Part shown: positions 35,264 to 43,533 of the stretch, piece by piece | Layout: each line of letters opens with the position of its first letter | How positions within the stretch are numbered: the first letter of the stretch is position 1 | Assembly: GCA_022800755.1 (NCBI GenBank) | Contig: JAAWQX010000002.1 | Span: 1-64,000, forward strand | Direction: 5' to 3' | Length of the DNA stretch: 64,000 nt | DNA from: Oscillospiraceae bacterium | GTDB taxonomy: Bacteria > Bacillota > Clostridia > Oscillospirales > Oscillospiraceae | Notes under the pieces: model-generated | Seen by the model: the letters and a program-made list of their open reading frames with translations, nothing else | Database searches by the model: none | Told to the model about the DNA's origin: nothing | Translations under genes and position numbers: made by a program

Positions 35264-36055
35264 ATGAAAGGCATTCGGCAAAAGCTCTTTCAACTGCGGC
35301 ATGAACGAACATGGCGCGGTGAAGGAACACGGCTGAACTATATGTATTTTCCCATGGACCCGGGAAGACCTCAGCCCGTGGAGATTCTACTGGTAGGCTT
35401 TCAAGGCTGTCACGACAAACAGGCCCGGTATAACTATGTGCGGACATGTGATAAATTTAATATCCACCGGCTGTTCATTAAAGACGATTTCGCACCCAAT
35501 GGCCGAGGCAGCTACTATTTGGGGGAGCATGGGCAGTATAATGTTGAGCGTCTGACGCACCAATTGATTCAGGCGTTTATTGACCGTCTTTGCCCGGAAA
35601 AAGTATTGTTTATCGGCTCCAGCAAGGGCGGCTACGGCGCGATCAATTGCGGGCTTGAATTTGAGGATGCCATTATTATCGCCGGAGCGCCTCAATACCG
35701 GCTGGGGACGTATCTGGATAAACCCGTGAACCGGCCAAATCTCATCGATATCATCGGTACTTATACGCCGGAGGGGATTGAACGCTTGGACCATCGGCTG
35801 GAGCATAAAATATTGAACAATCCGCTGGCCAATACCCAAACCTGCTATCTGCATTATTCTAAGCAAGAGCACACCTATGAAAAGCACATCCGAGACTTGC
35901 TTCGGGATCTAAAAGATTCCGGCATGACAGTCTATGAAGACATCGCGGATTATCCGGAACACAGCGATGTAGGGAAGTACTATCCGAACTTCCTTTCTGC
36001 GACAGTTTATGATATTATAGCATCATCCGATTCACATGCATTACAAAACGAATGA
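35264..36055 (+). CDS. Alpha/beta-hydrolase-like protein, Asp2-type
   Basis: The 263-residue protein contains ILLVGFQGCHDKQARYNY near 41, a nucleophile-elbow motif FIGSSKGGYGAINCGLEF near 113 (GxSxGG) and a late histidine in YPEHSDVGKYY, together the triad pattern of the accessory-Sec Asp2/glycan O-acetylesterase-like hydrolases. No accessory Sec or glycosylation genes are nearby, so substrate and role are open. ATG 35264 follows GAGGTGA. The next gene starts within 15 bases. Confidence 0.7.
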   Translation: MKGIRQKLFQLRHERTWRGEGTRLNYMYFPMDPGRPQPVEILLVGFQGCHDKQARYNYVRTCDKFNIHRLFIKDDFAPNGRGSYYLGEHGQYNVERLTHQLIQAFIDRLCPEKVLFIGSSKGGYGAINCGLEFEDAIIIAGAPQYRLGTYLDKPVNRPNLIDIIGTYTPEGIERLDHRLEHKILNNPLANTQTCYLHYSKQEHTYEKHIRDLLRDLKDSGMTVYEDIADYPEHSDVGKYYPNFLSATVYDIIASSDSHALQNE

Positions 36056-36069
36056 AAAGGGAGAGACCC

Positions 36070-36474
36070 ATGAACCAATCAAGAGGAAATCCGATCACCG
36101 GTGCGCTGCCGTATTATTTTGTTATCATCTGCTGCGGTCTGCTGACCTACACATGGGGCCGGCGCAGCTTTCTTGCGGACGGGAATGAAAATATCGTCGT
36201 CGGGATGTTTGTACTGTATGGCGTGATCGTATCGTTGGCAGTATTTTCCCTGCGCCGGAGTACATACCGAAAGATTTTAGAGATGGAACCAAAAACTTAT
36301 AAAAAAATCGTAGGAAGCAAGGGAAAACAACGTCCACTGGAGATTTACCGGGAGAAAGGTGAACGGTATTCGCCCCCAATCGAAGAATTGATCCGCACCT
36401 ACAATACATTCCGGCTGGTAGGGGTCGTGATGATCGTCATTTCTCTGGCTGCGGATGCCTTGCTGTTAAAGTAA
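36070..36474 (+). CDS. Two- or three-helix membrane protein, unknown
   Basis: The 134-residue protein has hydrophobic segments near residues 12-30, 45-60 and 113-130, separated by a basic cytoplasmic loop. I do not recognise a family. It is probably co-transcribed with the upstream hydrolase. ATG 36070 follows GGGAGAG at good spacing; an ATG at 36052 overlapping the upstream stop is also possible. A terminator follows. Confidence 0.65.
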   Translation: MNQSRGNPITGALPYYFVIICCGLLTYTWGRRSFLADGNENIVVGMFVLYGVIVSLAVFSLRRSTYRKILEMEPKTYKKIVGSKGKQRPLEIYREKGERYSPPIEELIRTYNTFRLVGVVMIVISLAADALLLK

Positions 36475-36482
36475 ATACCTAT

Positions 36483-36512
36483 AAAAGGCAGACACTTTGC
36501 GTCTGCCTTTTA
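36483..36512. terminator. Bidirectional terminator
   Basis: AAAAGGCAGAC pairs with GTCTGCCTTTT around a short loop between convergent genes. Confidence 0.8.
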
Positions 36513-37202
36513 TAATGCAACGATATTCTGATAAACAAAATGGATTTTGCCCACCTGTTTTTCAATGTGCCAGTGTCCGCAGTACCAAGCGTCATATTTC
36601 AGCCGGTCCTCGATACGGTCCAGCCAATCTTCCGTGCTTTTATCCACCGTACTCTGATCAACACCGGAAATATATTTCTCCGTAGGCACCACCTTGCTGG
36701 GACATGTGTGAGTAAGCATGAAATCTATGTCCCAGTCCAGCGCGTCAAGCGAAGATTCCACCCGGCGCTTGATTTCCGCTGACGGCTGCTCGTCGGCATA
36801 CCAAGGCAGGCCCTTTTTTATGCGGTACTCTTTAAATACCGTATACGCGCCGCCGCATACCATAATACGTTTTCCATCAATTATGTAGCACGAACCATCC
36901 TTAGCGAACAGTAAATTGGGATATTTTTCCTCTTGATAGACGGTGCCGCCGTTCCAGGGGATCTCATGATATGTACTCATATGCTCTGGCCGCAGCTCAT
37001 GATTGCCCTGAAGGCACAGCACAGGAATACCATAAGAATTGACCGGCGCTTTCCGCCGCAGTCCGCTTCCCGGGACAGTGTCGTAATTAAAACCGGCGTC
37101 TCCCAATATAATGAGCACGTCGGTTTCTGTAATTTGCCCGCTTTCTAAAAATTCCATCACCCGACGGAATTTACCGTGAGTATCCGCAGTAAGGTAGATC
37201 AT
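36510..37202 (-). CDS. Metallophosphoesterase
   Basis: The 230-residue calcineurin-like phosphoesterase shows the metal-binding series TADTHGKF at the start, ILGDAGFNYD near 31, LQGNHE near 63 and MLTHTCP near 174 plus CGHWHIEK near the end. Such enzymes act on nucleotides, phosphoproteins or other phosphoesters; the substrate is unknown. The start at 37202 matches the motif spacing and is preceded by a 16-codon leader frame ending in ATGA overlap; the in-frame ATG 37262 lacks a ribosome site. Confidence 0.85.
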   Translation of the reverse strand: MIYLTADTHGKFRRVMEFLESGQITETDVLIILGDAGFNYDTVPGSGLRRKAPVNSYGIPVLCLQGNHELRPEHMSTYHEIPWNGGTVYQEEKYPNLLFAKDGSCYIIDGKRIMVCGGAYTVFKEYRIKKGLPWYADEQPSAEIKRRVESSLDALDWDIDFMLTHTCPSKVVPTEKYISGVDQSTVDKSTEDWLDRIEDRLKYDAWYCGHWHIEKQVGKIHFVYQNIVAL

Positions 37203-37249
37203 CGGCCCAGCTGCCTCCGCTCTGATACTGTTCCTTGTCCAATGTTCAT
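37199..37249 (-). CDS. Short leader reading frame before the phosphoesterase
   Basis: ATG 37249, seven bases after a strong GGAGG, opens 16 codons (MNIGQGTVSERRQLGR) ending in TGA that overlaps the phosphoesterase ATG by four bases. The arrangement fits a translationally coupled leader peptide; expression is unproven. Confidence 0.45.
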   Translation of the reverse strand: MNIGQGTVSERRQLGR

Positions 37250-37386
37250 AACTAACCTCCATATTATTTTTATTGTATCATAGGAAATTCTCCCATGCAA
37301 GCCAAAGCACGTTTATGTGAATATCTGGTTTCTCAAGAAGAATGAAATGCAATATCCAAAAATGATATTTTTTTAACAAAATGTTA

Positions 37387-37415
37387 TTGCAATCCGTTCG
37401 TCCGTGTGCTATGAT
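37387..37415 (+). promoter_or_regulatory. Sigma-A type promoter for the hydrogenase operon
   Basis: TTGCAA (37387-37392), 17 bases, TATGAT (37410-37415), about 56 bases before the first gene. Confidence 0.6.
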
Positions 37416-37470
37416 ACCTTGTGTTGAGAGACTGATAAAATTTTGACGAATAAGTCAGGATGGTGAGAGG

Positions 37471-39276
37471 ATGGAATTGAAAAAGTTGGAGGATCGCGCT
37501 GCATTTGAAGCGTATCAGGCAGAATGCAAAGCCCGCCTGGCCGCGCATCAGAGAAGAATTTATGTATGCTGCGGTTCAACCTGTATGACAGAAGGCGCGA
37601 TGAAAATTTATACAGCTCTGAAGCAGCAGTTGGAATTGCAAAAAATTCCCTGTTCGGTAGAGTTCGGAGAACATTTGGAAGATGGCGGGATCGAACTGTG
37701 CAGGACTGGCTGCGTAGGTTTTTGCAGCCACGGTCCGCTGATCCGAATTGATCCCGAGGGCTGGCTGTATACCAAGGTCATGGTGGAGGATGTAGAGGAA
37801 ATCGTCCAGACTTCCATTGTGGAGGGGAAATACATCAGCCGCCTGGGCTTCGACGATGGCATGACAATCACCAAGCGCCAAAAGGATATCAGCTTTTTCC
37901 AAAAACAGACCCGTCGGGTATTAAAAAACTGCGGCGAGATCGATGCGGAGCGTATCGATGATTCCATTGCTCACGAAGGCTATGAAGCGCTGGTAAAGGT
38001 TCTGTTTGAACTGTCCGGCGAGGATGTGCTGAAACAGATCGAAGCGGCAAAGCTCCGGGGAAGAGGCGGCATCGGGTCGTATACGGTGGAGAAATGGCGC
38101 AGGCTTTTGACCTGTGACGATCCTAGGAAAACCCTGGTCGTCAACGACGGAAAAAGCGCGGTTGGCTCCTATATGGACAGCGGTTTGCTGGAAGGTGATC
38201 CCCACAAGGTAATAGAAGGGACAGCCATCATCTGCATCGCCTGCGGTGTGACGGACGGATATGCCTATATCCATCCCCAGTACCAGACCGCGACTTACCG
38301 GCTCAAAAAAGCCGTACAGCAGGCGGAAGCCCTTGGCCTTTTGGGAGAGAATATCCTGGGAAGCGGAAAGAGTTTCCGTTTGCATGTCAACAATGGCATG
38401 GAAAAGCGCACACCAGAGGAATACATGAAAATGTACGGTCATCTCCAGAATCGGGAGATCAAGTGGTTTGACACGGCCTATCTGGACGAAAACGGAAAAC
38501 TGAAAAATGCTACGGAATCCAATAATCTGGAGACCATCGTGAATGTGCCGGACATCATCAGCAACGGCGCCGCGTGGTTCCGTTCGGTGGGGACGGCGGA
38601 AAGCCCCGGAACCAAGGTGTTCATGCTTACCGGTGCGGTAAACAACAATGGGATGGTGGAAATACCATTTGGGACAACCGTCCGGCAAATGGTAGAGGAA
38701 ATCGGCGGCGGTATGACGGACAGCGCGCCTTTCCGCGCGGTACGTTTGAGCGGCAGTACTATGCTCATGCGTGAAAACCTGGATATGCCCATCGCGTTTG
38801 AGAACCTGGAAGAGTTAGGCGACCGCATCGGTACAGGCAATTTTGAAGTTATGGACGGTAAGCGCAGCCGAATGGAAACGGCAAAATATTTGCTTCGCTT
38901 TGCCGCCCGTGGGTCCTGCGGACGCTGCACCCCCTGCCGGGAGGGCCTGCCCCGAATGACGTTCCTGCTGGATAAGCTGAGCAAAGGCGAAGGCTCCCGG
39001 GAAGATATGGATGAAGTCATGGAACTGGCAAATCTCATCCAAACCTCAGCGCTGTGCTTCGAAACCTGCACCACGCTGGGCGTTTATGAGATCGACAAGG
39101 ATGTGTGCATCGGATGCACGAAATGCGCCAGAAACTGCCCGGTTTCAGCCATTAAAGGCACCATTAAGCACCCCCATGAGATCGATCAGACCAAATGTAT
39201 CAAGTGCGGCACCTGCTTCCGCGGATGTCCCAAGCATGCGGTAAAGGAGAATAGTCCATGGAAACAAGATACATGA
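37471..39276 (+). CDS. hydB: NuoF/HydB-like hydrogenase subunit with degenerate flavin site
   Basis: The 601 residues follow the HydB/HndC layout: N-terminal thioredoxin-like [2Fe-2S] domain (Cys 34/38 and CRTGCVGFC 77-85), NuoF core (from about 150), SLBB part, NuoF [4Fe-4S] motif CGRCTPCREG (483-492) with Cys 529/533, and two ferredoxin clusters (CIGCTKCARNC 546-556, CIKCGTCFRGC 576-586). In the flavin domain GRGG (197-200) remains, but the usual F-P-x-G is SYTV, the N-A-D-E-x-x-P-G motif reads NDGKSAVG (225-232), and the GAGAYICGEETAL and glycine-rich GGPSGG motifs are gone. So FMN/NADH binding is doubtful; electron wiring seems intact. It overlaps hydA by 19 bases. Confidence 0.88.
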   Translation: MELKKLEDRAAFEAYQAECKARLAAHQRRIYVCCGSTCMTEGAMKIYTALKQQLELQKIPCSVEFGEHLEDGGIELCRTGCVGFCSHGPLIRIDPEGWLYTKVMVEDVEEIVQTSIVEGKYISRLGFDDGMTITKRQKDISFFQKQTRRVLKNCGEIDAERIDDSIAHEGYEALVKVLFELSGEDVLKQIEAAKLRGRGGIGSYTVEKWRRLLTCDDPRKTLVVNDGKSAVGSYMDSGLLEGDPHKVIEGTAIICIACGVTDGYAYIHPQYQTATYRLKKAVQQAEALGLLGENILGSGKSFRLHVNNGMEKRTPEEYMKMYGHLQNREIKWFDTAYLDENGKLKNATESNNLETIVNVPDIISNGAAWFRSVGTAESPGTKVFMLTGAVNNNGMVEIPFGTTVRQMVEEIGGGMTDSAPFRAVRLSGSTMLMRENLDMPIAFENLEELGDRIGTGNFEVMDGKRSRMETAKYLLRFAARGSCGRCTPCREGLPRMTFLLDKLSKGEGSREDMDEVMELANLIQTSALCFETCTTLGVYEIDKDVCIGCTKCARNCPVSAIKGTIKHPHEIDQTKCIKCGTCFRGCPKHAVKENSPWKQDT

Positions 39277-40931
39277 TAATCGACGGGCAGAAATGTCCGT
39301 TTACCGATGAACGGAATGTGCTGGAAGTCGCCCGGAACAACGGGATTGAGATTCCGTCGCTGTGCTATTGTGAAAATTTGTCCGTGTATGAAGCCTGCCG
39401 GATGTGCATCGTGGAAAAAGAGGATGGCACCGTGGATACGTCCTGTTCCTTTGCGCCGGAAGAGGGGATGGTTGTATACACGAACTCCCCGAAGGTGCAG
39501 AAGAACCGGAAAATGATCCTTGAACTGCTGCTGGGCAGCCACCGGACAGAATGCACGACCTGCGACAAAGCCAGTACCTGCAAGCTTTTGGAGTACTGCA
39601 CCCGGTACAGGGTGAACAGCGCCCGGTTCGGAAACCTGCACACCACGCCACCCATTGACGATTCATCCTTATGCGTCGTGCGCGATCCCAGCAAATGTGT
39701 GCTGTGCGGACAATGTGTGCGTATGTGTGATGAAGTACAGAATATCAAGGCACTGGCCTTCTATCACCGCGGGTCCCATTCTTTCGTAGCACCGGTCAAC
39801 AACCTGGCTTTGGCTGATACCAATTGCGTAGGCTGTGGTCAGTGTGCCAGCGTATGCCCCACGGGGGCGCTGGTTGTGAAAAATGAGATCGATAGGTTTT
39901 GGAAAATGGTTCAAGACCCGCGCCACAAAGTTGTAGTCCAGGTTGCACCGGCTGTTCGGGTTGGAATCGCCGAGGCCTTTGGCCTGCCCGCCGGCACGCC
40001 GGTAATGGGTAAGATCGTCACGGCGCTGCGTCGGATCGGCGTGGATGTGGTGTATGACACCAACCTGTCTGCGGATCTGACCATTATGGAGGAAGCGGCA
40101 GAATTCATGGAGAAGCTGCAAAAAGGGGAAAAGCTGCCCTTATTCACTTCCTGTTGCCCGGGCTGGATCCAACATGCGGAGCATAAATATCCGGAACTCC
40201 TGCCGCAAATTTCAACCTGCGGCAGTCCGATGGAAATGATGGGCGCACTGATCCGCCGACAATTCGTGGGCGAACGGGTATTTTCCGTAGCGATCATGCC
40301 CTGCACCGCCAAGAAATTTGAGAGCCACAGAGAACAGCTGGATAAGGACGGGATGCCGGTAGTAGACTTGGTCCTTACCACAGTGGAACTGATCCGGATC
40401 ATTCAGGAACTGGCACTGGATTTCAAAAACCTGCCGGACTCCGAAGCGGACCATCCCTTGGGCGATTTCACCGGCGGCGGCGTGATCTTCGGCGTGACCG
40501 GCGGCGTAACGGAAGCAGTCATCCGCCGGGTTTTGGCGGACGCATCCCCGAACACGATGCAAACCATCGCGGAATGCGGCGTGCGCGGGCTGGAAGGCAC
40601 AAAGATATTTGAGGTCACGGCCGGGGAAACGACGCTGCGGATCGGCGTTGTAAGCGGCTTGAAAAATACCGATCAGCTCATTGAGAAAATCAAATCCGGC
40701 GCTGTGGAATTGGATTTTGTAGAGGTCATGGCGTGTCCCAACGGATGCATCGGCGGCGGCGGACAGCCCTGCGGCACCAATCGGACAAAAGCCAAACGAA
40801 GCGCGGGCTTATTCCAGGCGGATTCCGAATGCGACTTGAAGCTGCCACAGGATAACCCGGCGCTGGATTATGTGTACAACACGCTCCTGCAAGGCCGCGC
40901 ACATGAATTGCTCCATGTAAAATATGTATAA
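39258..40931 (+). CDS. hydA: [FeFe] hydrogenase catalytic subunit
   Basis: The 557-residue enzyme makes or consumes H2. In order it has a [2Fe-2S] domain (CYCENLSVYEACRMC near 35), the His-ligated cluster HRTECTTCDKASTC near 95, two [4Fe-4S] clusters (CVLCGQCVRMC near 148, CVGCGQCASVC near 192) and the H-cluster motifs TSCCPGW (near 296), MPCTAKKFE (near 350) and EVMACPNGCIGGGGQP (near 490). All cluster ligands and the proton-relay cysteine are present. ATG 39258 lies within hydB. No NuoE-like HydC and no maturation genes hydEFG are in the window. Cytoplasmic location is expected as no signal or membrane segment is seen. Confidence 0.96.
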   Translation: METRYMIIDGQKCPFTDERNVLEVARNNGIEIPSLCYCENLSVYEACRMCIVEKEDGTVDTSCSFAPEEGMVVYTNSPKVQKNRKMILELLLGSHRTECTTCDKASTCKLLEYCTRYRVNSARFGNLHTTPPIDDSSLCVVRDPSKCVLCGQCVRMCDEVQNIKALAFYHRGSHSFVAPVNNLALADTNCVGCGQCASVCPTGALVVKNEIDRFWKMVQDPRHKVVVQVAPAVRVGIAEAFGLPAGTPVMGKIVTALRRIGVDVVYDTNLSADLTIMEEAAEFMEKLQKGEKLPLFTSCCPGWIQHAEHKYPELLPQISTCGSPMEMMGALIRRQFVGERVFSVAIMPCTAKKFESHREQLDKDGMPVVDLVLTTVELIRIIQELALDFKNLPDSEADHPLGDFTGGGVIFGVTGGVTEAVIRRVLADASPNTMQTIAECGVRGLEGTKIFEVTAGETTLRIGVVSGLKNTDQLIEKIKSGAVELDFVEVMACPNGCIGGGGQPCGTNRTKAKRSAGLFQADSECDLKLPQDNPALDYVYNTLLQGRAHELLHVKYV

Positions 40932-41025
40932 AATTCAGGGTTTGTTTACACAATCTGCCGTAAACTTGATATACTGAATATAGCTGTAAGCAACCACATG
41001 AACACAATAAAAGGAGCATTATGAC

Positions 41026-41436
41026 ATGGCACTTATGGATAAATTGAACTTTGCGGCAAAAATTGCCACAGAGAAAGCCAACGAAGCCATCGGCAGCGGC
41101 AAGTTGGCGGTGAAGATCAAAAAAGAAGAGTACAGCATTGAGGAGCAGTATAAAAAGATCGGTGAATACTACTATCAAAAACGCGTGGAAGGGGTCGATC
41201 TGGACCCGGAAGTAGACGAATTCTGCTTGGCTATTGATTTGTCGAAAGCCACCATCACGGAGTTGGAAGAACAAATGAAAGATTTGAAAACTCCGGCAGA
41301 AGTTCCCGCAGCTGTGGAGGTTGAATTTACGGAAACAGCTCCCGTACTTTCCGAAACGCCCTGTCCTGTATGCGGAGCGGCCGTTCCTGTGGAAGCTAAA
41401 TTCTGCGGTGCGTGCGGTTCTCCATTGGGTGAATGA
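41026..41436 (+). CDS. Zinc-ribbon domain protein with coiled-coil N terminus
   Basis: The 136-residue protein starts with a charged, helical region (residues 1-90) including EEQYKKIGEYYYQK, then an acidic linker, and ends in a CPVCG...CGACGSPLG zinc ribbon. This type is common in gut Clostridia and uncharacterised; a cytoplasmic scaffold or regulator role is a guess. AAAGGAGC precedes the ATG. A possible promoter (TTTACA, 19 bases, TATACT) ends at 40975. Confidence 0.8.
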   Translation: MALMDKLNFAAKIATEKANEAIGSGKLAVKIKKEEYSIEEQYKKIGEYYYQKRVEGVDLDPEVDEFCLAIDLSKATITELEEQMKDLKTPAEVPAAVEVEFTETAPVLSETPCPVCGAAVPVEAKFCGACGSPLGE

Positions 41437-41441
41437 AGCAA

Positions 41442-41478
41442 AATAGGGACCGCTGACGCGGTCCCTATTGCTTTTTTT
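41442..41478 (+). terminator. Rho-independent terminator
   Basis: AATAGGGACCGC pairs with GCGGTCCCTATT around TGAC, followed by a T7 run. Confidence 0.88.
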
Positions 41479-41534
41479 AGAATTTCGCGTATAATCCTCT
41501 TATAACAAGAAATACAGAAACGGAGGAATTAACG

Positions 41535-42083
41535 ATGTCATATATACCAACGCCCGATCAGGCTTTGGAACTGACGATGGAATATAACAAGGAAGCATTC
41601 CATATTAATCACGCAAAAACCGTCGGACATGTAATGGGGGAGTTTGCGAAGAAATATGACCCGGAGCGCGTGAATTTTTGGATCGCGGTGGGTATTTTGC
41701 ACGACATTGATTTTGAGCAGTGGCCTGAAGAGCACTGTGTCCGGGCGGACCGCCTGCTGCGGGAACTGGATATTGACGAAACCGTCATCCACGGGGTAGT
41801 CAGCCACGGCTACGGGATTTGCAGTGAAGTGGAGCCGACCCATGTCATGGAAAAGGTTCTGTTCGCCGTGGACGAGCTCACCGGTCTGATCGGTGCCGCC
41901 GCTTTGATGCGCCCAACAGGAATCAGCGATATGGAGCCGAAATCCGTGGTAAAGAAATTTAAAGATAAAAAATTCGCTGCTGGCTGTTCCCGCGATATCA
42001 TTCGCCAGGGCGCAGAAATGCTCGGTGTTGAAGTAAATGACTTGATCGCCGAGACTTTGGAAGCGATGAAAATAATGGAATAA
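41535..42083 (+). CDS. HD-domain (HDIG) phosphohydrolase-like protein
   Basis: The 182-residue protein has the HD pattern: H in NHAKTVGHVMGEF near 22, the HDIDFEQWPEEH pair near 56, a third histidine at VVSHGYGI near 93 and aspartate in AVDELTGLI. HD proteins hydrolyse nucleotides or other phosphates; this subgroup is often annotated only as hydrolase. It stands alone behind GGAGG and is ended by a strong terminator. Confidence 0.87.
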   Translation: MSYIPTPDQALELTMEYNKEAFHINHAKTVGHVMGEFAKKYDPERVNFWIAVGILHDIDFEQWPEEHCVRADRLLRELDIDETVIHGVVSHGYGICSEVEPTHVMEKVLFAVDELTGLIGAAALMRPTGISDMEPKSVVKKFKDKKFAAGCSRDIIRQGAEMLGVEVNDLIAETLEAMKIME

Positions 42084-42088
42084 CAGAT

Positions 42089-42126
42089 ACGGTGGACGTG
42101 AAAAATCACGTCCACCGTCATTTTTT
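42089..42126 (+). terminator. Rho-independent terminator
   Basis: ACGGTGGACGTG pairs perfectly with CACGTCCACCGT around AAAAAT, followed by T6. Confidence 0.88.
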
Positions 42127-42207
42127 GACCGTTTTTCCAAAAATTTTGTCTTTTTTCCTGTCGAAATTTCTGCTAAACTGTGTATATTCCAAAAAAGGCG
42201 GTGTTTT

Positions 42208-43503
42208 ATGCGGTTTCAGAAATTGATTGCAAATATTCTTTTGGACGTCCTCGTGGTTGGTATGGTGCTTGGAAGTTTCTCTCACGCGAGCGCGGCTGGA
42301 AAGTTTTCAGATATCAGTCAATCGGCCTGGTATTATGAACCCGTATCTACCCTTACCGGCGCCGGGGTCATTTCAGGATACACAGACGGTACCTTTCGTC
42401 CCGGAAATTACACAACAACCGGGGAAGCCATTAAGCTGGTGATGTCCGCCGGTGGTTACAACGTTCCGATGCAGACGGGTACGCATTGGGCCAGCGGCTA
42501 TTTGAGTTATGCCGGAGAACAGAATTTCGTGGATCAGAGCATTACAAATCCGGACCTCCCCATTACCCGGGCTGCAACAGCGAAGCTGATGGTCAGCGCC
42601 TTAAAACTGGGACAATCGAACATGGTAAGCCCTTTTTCGGATACCTCCGACCCGTATGTAGTATCTTTGTACGCGGCTGGGATCGCAGCAGGCAGCTATG
42701 AACAGGGGCAGCTTGTATTCCGCCCGGACGCGCCGATCACCCGTGCGGAAGTATGCTCCCTGCTGTTTCGGATCTATACCAAGGACAAGCTGCACTACGG
42801 TTCATACTACCTGGATTATCACGAAAACCTTCCGGTGAATACATACCGCGCCGACGCTTTCACCATGCGCGACGGCTTTATGCGGTATAACGAAAGGGAG
42901 ACTACCATCGGAATCGACGTATCGTACTACCAGGGAAGTATCGACTGGCAGCAGGTAAAAAATGCCGGAATTGATTTCGCTATCTTGCGTTTGGGCTACC
43001 GCGGATACAGCGCAGGAACGCTTGTGGAAGATGAACGTTTCCGGGAATATATTGCCGGAGCATCCGCGGTTGGTATCGATGTGGGGATTTACTTTTTCTC
43101 ACAGGCGATCAATGTCCAGGAGGCCCAGGAAGAGGCATACTTTGTTCTGGACAGGCTGGGGGATTACATGGTGAGATATCCCGTTATGTTTGACTGGGAG
43201 ATCATCGGCAACAAGCCCGCCCGGACAGACGGCCTTTCTACCCAGACCCTCACGGCCTGCGCGAAGACGTTTTGTGACATCATCGCCAACGCGGGCTATA
43301 CCCCCGGCATCTACTTTACCAAGTATCTGGGCTACGTTAGCTACGATCTCAGCCAATTATCTGACTATGACTTCTGGTTTGCCGAGTATTCCAAAGCACC
43401 GAGCTTTTACTACAATTTCGATATGTGGCAGTATTCTGATACCGCGTCAATCCCCGGGATCAAAGGCCGGGTGGACATGGATATCTGCTTCAAACAGTAT
43501 TAA
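42208..43503 (+). CDS. SLH-domain glycoside hydrolase family 25 (lysozyme-like)
   Basis: The 431-residue secreted protein has a signal peptide (hydrophobic about 8-30), three S-layer homology motifs (FSDISQSAWYYEPVSTL near 32; a second near 95; FSDTSDPYVVSLYAAGI near 145) that tether to wall polymers, and a C-terminal GH25 domain from about 230 with GIDVSYYQGSIDW, an FDWE catalytic acidic pair near 328 and DMWQYSD near the end. GH25 enzymes cut the MurNAc-GlcNAc bond. A wall-bound lysozyme suits remodelling or separation. It is a single-gene unit. Confidence 0.92.
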   Translation: MRFQKLIANILLDVLVVGMVLGSFSHASAAGKFSDISQSAWYYEPVSTLTGAGVISGYTDGTFRPGNYTTTGEAIKLVMSAGGYNVPMQTGTHWASGYLSYAGEQNFVDQSITNPDLPITRAATAKLMVSALKLGQSNMVSPFSDTSDPYVVSLYAAGIAAGSYEQGQLVFRPDAPITRAEVCSLLFRIYTKDKLHYGSYYLDYHENLPVNTYRADAFTMRDGFMRYNERETTIGIDVSYYQGSIDWQQVKNAGIDFAILRLGYRGYSAGTLVEDERFREYIAGASAVGIDVGIYFFSQAINVQEAQEEAYFVLDRLGDYMVRYPVMFDWEIIGNKPARTDGLSTQTLTACAKTFCDIIANAGYTPGIYFTKYLGYVSYDLSQLSDYDFWFAEYSKAPSFYYNFDMWQYSDTASIPGIKGRVDMDICFKQY

Positions 43504-43533
43504 AAAAGAGACCCGTCAGGGTCTCTTTTTTAT
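43503..43533. terminator. Bidirectional terminator
   Basis: AAAAAGAGACCC pairs with GGGTCTCTTTTT around GTCA between convergent genes. Confidence 0.85.

Noticed and set aside
40945..40975. Promoter TTTACA-19-TATACT before the zinc-ribbon gene
   Set aside because: Spacer is too long for confidence; mentioned only in the gene entry.
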